The translations under genes were made by a program, and so were the position numbers. Shown piece after piece: positions 60,308-64,000 of a stretch of DNA of 64,000 nucleotides. The notes under the pieces were generated by a model. That model searched no databases and was not told the origin of the DNA. It worked only from the letters and a program-made list of their open reading frames with translations. The first letter of the stretch is position 1; each line of letters starts with the position of its first letter. The DNA is taken from assembly GCF_003388735.1 (NCBI RefSeq), contig NZ_QUBQ01000002.1, positions 310,001 to 374,000 of the forward strand, read 5' to 3'. This DNA is from Paenibacillus paeoniae (GTDB lineage: Bacteria; Bacillota; Bacilli; Paenibacillales; Paenibacillaceae).

Positions 60308-60571
60308 TTAAAGATCCTTGGCAATATGCGGCTTACTATAATGACTGGTTCCTCCAGAACCAACTAGAACTTTGCCTCCTTTGTTGAAGATGAGTAATTT
60401 ACTTGCCCCGGTGCTAAGCAGTACCGTTACTTTGGCCTGATTTCTGGTTGCCGTATAGATGACATACCCGCTTCTACTCACCGTTGTTCTCCAGTTTTTA
60501 TCGAATTCCGACCTCACAACTCGATTCGAATAAACTTGGTTTTCAAATCCCTTAGCTTGCGTTTTTCTCAT
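60308..60571 (-). CDS. Small basic protein of unknown function
   Basis: 87 residues from ATG 60571 with GGGG-rich sequence upstream (GTG at 60592 possible). Beta-rich and basic (WRTTVSRSGYVIYTATRNQA; KVTVLLSTGASKLLIFNKGG). No signal, no family recognised. No neighbour on the same strand within 300 bp. Confidence that it is a gene is moderate. Confidence 0.5.
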   Translation of the reverse strand: MRKTQAKGFENQVYSNRVVRSEFDKNWRTTVSRSGYVIYTATRNQAKVTVLLSTGASKLLIFNKGGKVLVGSGGTSHYSKPHIAKDL

Positions 60572-60776
60572 AATCCCCCACCCCTTCCCCATTATCTCAA
60601 ATAAGTTCCATACATCTTATGCGAGACCATTCATTTGGAATGGACAGGTTGCCGTTCACTCTCTTTGCTTGCTTCTCTAATGGATATTTATGGTCGTCAT
60701 TAAAATGTTGGCTTCGGGCAAAATACATACTTATAACTACTAGTTAGCGGTTATTTCCTGATCGATAAAAAAACAC

Positions 60777-60805
60777 TTGCAATTAGTTTCTCATAGGAAT
60801 AATAT
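60777..60805 (+). promoter_or_regulatory. mntH promoter
   Basis: TTGCAA (60777-60782), 17-bp spacer, TAATAT (60800-60805). The expected start site is near 60812, just before the MntR-like site. Confidence 0.65.
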
Positions 60806-60823
60806 TTGGTTACCACAAAAAGA

Positions 60824-60839
60824 GTTTACCTAGGGAAAC
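60824..60839 (+). promoter_or_regulatory. MntR-like operator upstream of mntH
   Basis: GTTTACCTAGGGAAAC is nearly palindromic and close to the B. subtilis MntR box (TTTGCCTTAAGGAAAC). It lies between the predicted start site and the mntH ribosome binding site, as expected for manganese-dependent repression. Confidence 0.65.
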
Positions 60840-60869
60840 ATTTAAGCATTGTGAGGGAGTGCTGTTACA

Positions 60870-62228
60870 ATGAATGGTCAAGATGAGCAAACCAAGGCAG
60901 ATATAGGATGGCTCCGACATAGCTCTACTGTAAGCTTGGAGGAAGTTAATAATTCCATCCGCATTCCAAACAAAGCGAGATTTTGGCAGAAATTTTTTGC
61001 TTTTGCCGGGCCGGGATCTTTAGTGGCTGTAGGTTATGTTGACCCTGGCAACTGGGCGACATCGATTGCAGGAGGGGCACGTTTTGGCTACACCTTATTA
61101 TCCGTTATTTTAATTTCAAATTTAATTGCGATGTTGCTCCAGTCATTGGCAGCGAAATTAGGAGTTGTGACGGGTCGAGATTTAGCCCAAGCGACTAGAG
61201 ATGCCGTTGGCATAAAAACGGCCTTTATTCTTTGGATTTTATCAGAGGTTGCGATTATTGCATGTGATTTGGCAGAAGTCATTGGATCAGCCATTGCGCT
61301 TCATTTACTATTCGGGATACCTTTATTACTCGGAATTTTAATTACAACGCTGGATGTGCTGCTTTTGTTGCTTTTACAGAAGAAAGGATTTCGTATTATT
61401 GAATCCCTCATCATCGTATTAATGGCGACAATATTCGTTGTATTCGTTTTTGAAGTCATCTTCTCAAAACCAGAAATAACGGCGTTACTAGGCGGCTATG
61501 TACCGAAATTTGAAATTGTTACAAATCCAGAGATGCTGTTTATCTCTCTAGGAATATTAGGAGCAACAGTTATGCCGCATAATCTTTATTTGCATTCATC
61601 CATCGTGCAAACCAGACAATACAAACGAAATAAAGAAGGACGAAAAGAAGCCTTGAAGTTTTCGGTATGGGATTCCAACATTTCATTATTTTTCGCCTTC
61701 TTGATCAACTCCGCCATTCTCATTCTAGGCGCAGCTGCTTTCCACGGAATCGGGTTGAATGTGACTGAAATTGAAGGAGCCTATGAGCTGTTAAGCCCAA
61801 CTGTAGGTATAGGTATCGCAAGTACATTATTTGCGGTTGCTTTGCTTGCCTCTGGTCAAAATTCAACCATCACCGGAACATTAGCAGGGCAAATTGTAAT
61901 GGAGGGATTTATAAACTTAAAAATTTCTCCTTGGCTCCGTCGGATCGTTACTCGATTAATAGCAGTCGTGCCTGCCTTTGTTGTTACATGGATTGCCGGG
62001 TCAAAGGGGACAGGGGATTTACTCTTATGGAGCCAAGTAGTGCTCAGTTTACAATTGCCGTTTGCCGTAATTCCACTCGTCTTATTTACAAGCGATAAAA
62101 GGAAGATGGGCGAGTTTGCAAACCGAAAATGGGTTAAATTATTATCTTGGCTTTCTACTGTGATCATTGTAACTTTAAATATTTTTCTAGTCGCATACAT
62201 CCTCATTACCGGTCATGAATTAGGTTAA
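60870..62228 (+). CDS. mntH: Manganese transporter MntH (Nramp family)
   Basis: 452 residues. Eleven membrane segments; metal site DPGNW near 56-60 and MPHNLYLHSS near 235 on the unwound helices; GQNSTITGTLAGQ loop. Proton-coupled Mn2+/Fe2+ uptake at the membrane. ATG 60870 has GGGAG upstream. Base composition is clearly more AT-rich than the NRPS region. Monocistronic, with promoter and MntR-like operator upstream. Confidence 0.97.
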   Translation: MNGQDEQTKADIGWLRHSSTVSLEEVNNSIRIPNKARFWQKFFAFAGPGSLVAVGYVDPGNWATSIAGGARFGYTLLSVILISNLIAMLLQSLAAKLGVVTGRDLAQATRDAVGIKTAFILWILSEVAIIACDLAEVIGSAIALHLLFGIPLLLGILITTLDVLLLLLLQKKGFRIIESLIIVLMATIFVVFVFEVIFSKPEITALLGGYVPKFEIVTNPEMLFISLGILGATVMPHNLYLHSSIVQTRQYKRNKEGRKEALKFSVWDSNISLFFAFLINSAILILGAAAFHGIGLNVTEIEGAYELLSPTVGIGIASTLFAVALLASGQNSTITGTLAGQIVMEGFINLKISPWLRRIVTRLIAVVPAFVVTWIAGSKGTGDLLLWSQVVLSLQLPFAVIPLVLFTSDKRKMGEFANRKWVKLLSWLSTVIIVTLNIFLVAYILITGHELG

Positions 62229-62306
62229 CTTCTGTAACGGTATCTTCTGACTGAAGCCATGTATGACAGTTTAAACCAAGTCGGAAGCTTAAAGGCTTTT
62301 GCCTCT

Positions 62307-62495
62307 TCATCCATCGTGTTTACCTGATTTTCCGTGCTTTTTTAGATGTAATTGCAACATTAATCGGTCTACCTTCCGACTAATTGCCAGTAGCTCTTCA
62401 TGTTCAGACAGGGGCATAACTTGTTCAATCAATGCTTCGCCAAGTGTATTCATCTTGCGCCTTTCCTGCTCTATTATTTCATGCAAATAGACCAT
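62307..62495 (-). CDS. Spo0E-family aspartyl-phosphate phosphatase
   Basis: 62 residues, helical hairpin: HEIIEQERRKMNTLGEALIE and LLAISRKVDRLMLQ. The S-R-K-V-D in the second helix fits the SQxLD signature of Spo0E proteins, which dephosphorylate Spo0A~P and delay sporulation. ATG 62495 with AAGGGAGG upstream. Convergent with mntH. Confidence 0.7.
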   Translation of the reverse strand: MVYLHEIIEQERRKMNTLGEALIEQVMPLSEHEELLAISRKVDRLMLQLHLKKHGKSGKHDG

Positions 62496-62865
62496 TATGT
62501 AGCCTCCCTTTTCTCATCTGAGCAACGCAGGCACCCAGTACCCGAAATTGTAGGTATAAATTTGTCTCCAAACAAAAATCAGTTCTTGACGAAATAAATC
62601 AAGGTTGGACTGCGGTGACCATAAGCACACGTGTTACCCCTCACCGATATGAAATAGCAATGACAAGTTCCGGGCTGCAAGAAAGCTGGCATTCCCTTAG
62701 TATTTAACCGCCATCAATGGGTAGCTTGACTGTGAAGAACGGATTATTAGGTTAAGCCATACATGTCATGCGATATTCGAAAGCTATCTAGACTATTAAA
62801 CAAGCAGAGCCGCACGACTCCATGCGCCTTGACATGAATCGATGCGGCTCCGTGTTTTGTCAAAC
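62496..62865. other. 370 bp without an assigned gene
   Basis: On the plus strand a frame after TGA near 62520 reads CRYKFVSKQKSVLDEINQGW, TAVTISTRVTPHRYEIAMTS and ends at TAA near 62707; the composition looks coding but there is no start, so it may be a remnant. On the right side, GAGCCGCA/TGCGGCTC arms (about 62816-62850) form a hairpin after the permease gene. Confidence 0.4.
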
Positions 62866-63861
62866 TTAGCCTACAAGCCCCGTTCTCTCCACGCTTTCTA
62901 CAAAGTAGCGCTGCGCAAAGAAATACATGACGACAAGCGGCAGAATAGCAAGCAAAATCAGCGTATTGGACAGCATGGACAGATAGAACGGATCTATATT
63001 GCCCGTACTGGTTACCATGCCCGCCTCCGTAGCAAGATACGAGGCAATCTGACCGGCTACGGTCGCTACCTTGGCCGACATCAGATCAGGATTGATCAGC
63101 ACCAGCGTCGAAAAGTACGTATCATTCCACTGCCAGACAAACGCAAACAGCATAACGGTGACAATAGCAGGTACCGCATTAGGCAGCATAACCCGCAAGA
63201 AGGTCGTCAGAATGCCCGCTCCGTCCATATAGGCCGCCTCTTCAATTTCTTTCGGAATACCGCGAAAGAACTGTCGGAAAATATAAATAAACAACCCCGT
63301 TTTGAGTCCCATCGCCAGCCCCGAGGAAATAATGAACGGCCAGTACGTCCCGATCAGATTAATGCCCGGTTTGCCGGTAAATAGCTCAATAATGCCGAAA
63401 ATATCAAAGTTTTTGTAGAGCGCATAGGTCGGTACCATAATCGTTTGCGGAGGTACCAGAATGGTGAAAACAACCAGGATGAATAAGAGATTGCTTCCCT
63501 TGAACTTCAGCTTCGCAAACGCATAGCCCGCCAGTGCGCAGGTAATCATCTGCAATATCATCGTGCCGCCAGAGAGCAGAACGGTATTCAGCAGCACCTT
63601 TGGATAATCGATTACTTGCAGAACAAGCTTAAAATTATCCAGCGTGAAGTTTTTGGGAATCCACACTACCGTTTTGTTATATAGGTCCTGCTTGTCCTTG
63701 AAGGCAATCGATATCTTCAGGATAATCGGATAAAGGATGACGTAAGAGATACCGACAAGCAGCACCAGACGCACAAGCTTCCACAGAAATCCGGTCATAA
63801 AACGCGTCAGCCAGGCGCTGCGGTTGACAGCTGTCACGGACTTTTGTTGCATTGGCTCCAT
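62866..63861 (-). CDS. Carbohydrate ABC transporter permease (MalG-like), second transporter
   Basis: 331 residues from ATG 63861, six bases after GAGGTG; GTG 63870 overlaps the site. Six membrane segments; EAA coupling loop IEEAAYMDGAGILTTFLRVMLP near 210; substrate unknown. It follows a MalF-like partner truncated by the window edge. Not linked to the sugar operon at 48-54 kb. Confidence 0.95.
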   Translation of the reverse strand: MEPMQQKSVTAVNRSAWLTRFMTGFLWKLVRLVLLVGISYVILYPIILKISIAFKDKQDLYNKTVVWIPKNFTLDNFKLVLQVIDYPKVLLNTVLLSGGTMILQMITCALAGYAFAKLKFKGSNLLFILVVFTILVPPQTIMVPTYALYKNFDIFGIIELFTGKPGINLIGTYWPFIISSGLAMGLKTGLFIYIFRQFFRGIPKEIEEAAYMDGAGILTTFLRVMLPNAVPAIVTVMLFAFVWQWNDTYFSTLVLINPDLMSAKVATVAGQIASYLATEAGMVTSTGNIDPFYLSMLSNTLILLAILPLVVMYFFAQRYFVESVERTGLVG

Positions 63862-63880
63862 TAGCCTCACCTCTTATACA

Positions 63881-64000
63881 TTAGTCATAGTAGAATACTT
63901 TTCTCGAAATAAGCGAGTACATGATGAACAAGATAATGGATATGCACAAGAAATAAATCCAGGACATAGCGGAGCTTAGTCCAAACTGGAAAGTTCTGAA
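63881..64000 (-). CDS. C-terminus of a MalF-like carbohydrate ABC transporter permease (cut by window edge)
   Basis: Forty codons in frame to the edge: FRTFQFGLSSAMSWIYFLCI then SIILFIMYSLISRKVFYYD and stop 63881. The last membrane segment and charged tail are typical of MalF-type permeases. It overlaps no other frame and lies 19 bp before the MalG-like start. Confidence 0.85.
   Translation of the reverse strand, partial: FRTFQFGLSSAMSWIYFLCISIILFIMYSLISRKVFYYD

Noticed and set aside
60593..60776. A riboswitch in the mntH upstream region (yybP-ykoY type)
   Set aside because: No matching GGGGAGTA core seen; the simple promoter plus MntR-like operator explains the region.
1..64000. tRNA, rRNA, complete insertion sequence or phage genes
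   Set aside because: No cloverleaf, rRNA stretch, transposase or integrase was recognised; the only mobile-like signals are the small inverted and direct repeats described.

Overview
The window looks like a chromosome segment from a spore-forming Gram-positive bacterium of the Paenibacillaceae (Paenibacillus-like). The signs are an SLH-domain surface protein, a Spo0E-like phosphatase, an AraC/siderophore-binding fusion, YesM/YesN-type two-component genes beside sugar ABC transporters, a CIRCE element, AAGGAGG-type ribosome binding sites with frequent TTG and GTG starts, and giant Bacillales-style NRPS genes. This assignment comes from gene content only.

Positions 1-24052 (minus strand) hold the start of a nonribosomal peptide cluster that runs off the left edge. 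In order of transcription: a BtrH-like protein (24052-23012); an initiation NRPS with a surfactin-type starter condensation domain (Cs-A-T-E); a 3652-residue NRPS (C-A[Pro]-T-C-A[Thr]-T-C-A[?]-T-E); and a truncated NRPS (C-A[Gly-like, interrupted by a methyltransferase between motifs a2 and a3]-T-C-A[Thr]-T-...). Collinear reading predicts acyl - D-aromatic(?) - Pro - Thr - D-X - (methyl)Gly-like - Thr (probably epimerised) - and more beyond the edge. No thioesterase or exporter is visible. A 17-bp-spaced promoter followed by an intrinsic-terminator hairpin precedes the first NRPS gene.

Positions 24291-34626 are mostly housekeeping and small genes: htpG with a perfect CIRCE, a 7TM-PAS-GGDEF diguanylate cyclase, an alpha/beta hydrolase, a BpsA-like branched-polyamine synthase with a leader ORF and terminator, TatD, KptA/Tpt1, two decayed small genes and an AHSA1-like protein. 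Positions 34641-47908 contain ArsR, azoreductase, a truncated gene, an AraC/substrate-binding fusion with an internal Fur-box-like site and ribosome binding site, DUF4256, a divergent HisD paralogue behind a terminator leader, a MerR/metallo-beta-lactamase-fold pair with a textbook MerR promoter, an NHL/X2/FN3/SLH surface protein, a second metallo-beta-lactamase-fold hydrolase and an SF0329-like protein.

Positions 48088-59975 form a sugar-utilisation block: Gfo/Idh oxidoreductase, sugar isomerase, lipoprotein, two permeases, a divergent sensor kinase/response regulator pair, then a VOC protein and TetR. A ~163 bp direct repeat flanks it. The right copy lies in an intact HEAT-repeat gene and the left copy is a broken 3' fragment of the same gene. 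The remaining right end has an unknown small protein, mntH with an MntR-like site, a Spo0E-like gene and the C-terminal genes of a second carbohydrate ABC transporter.
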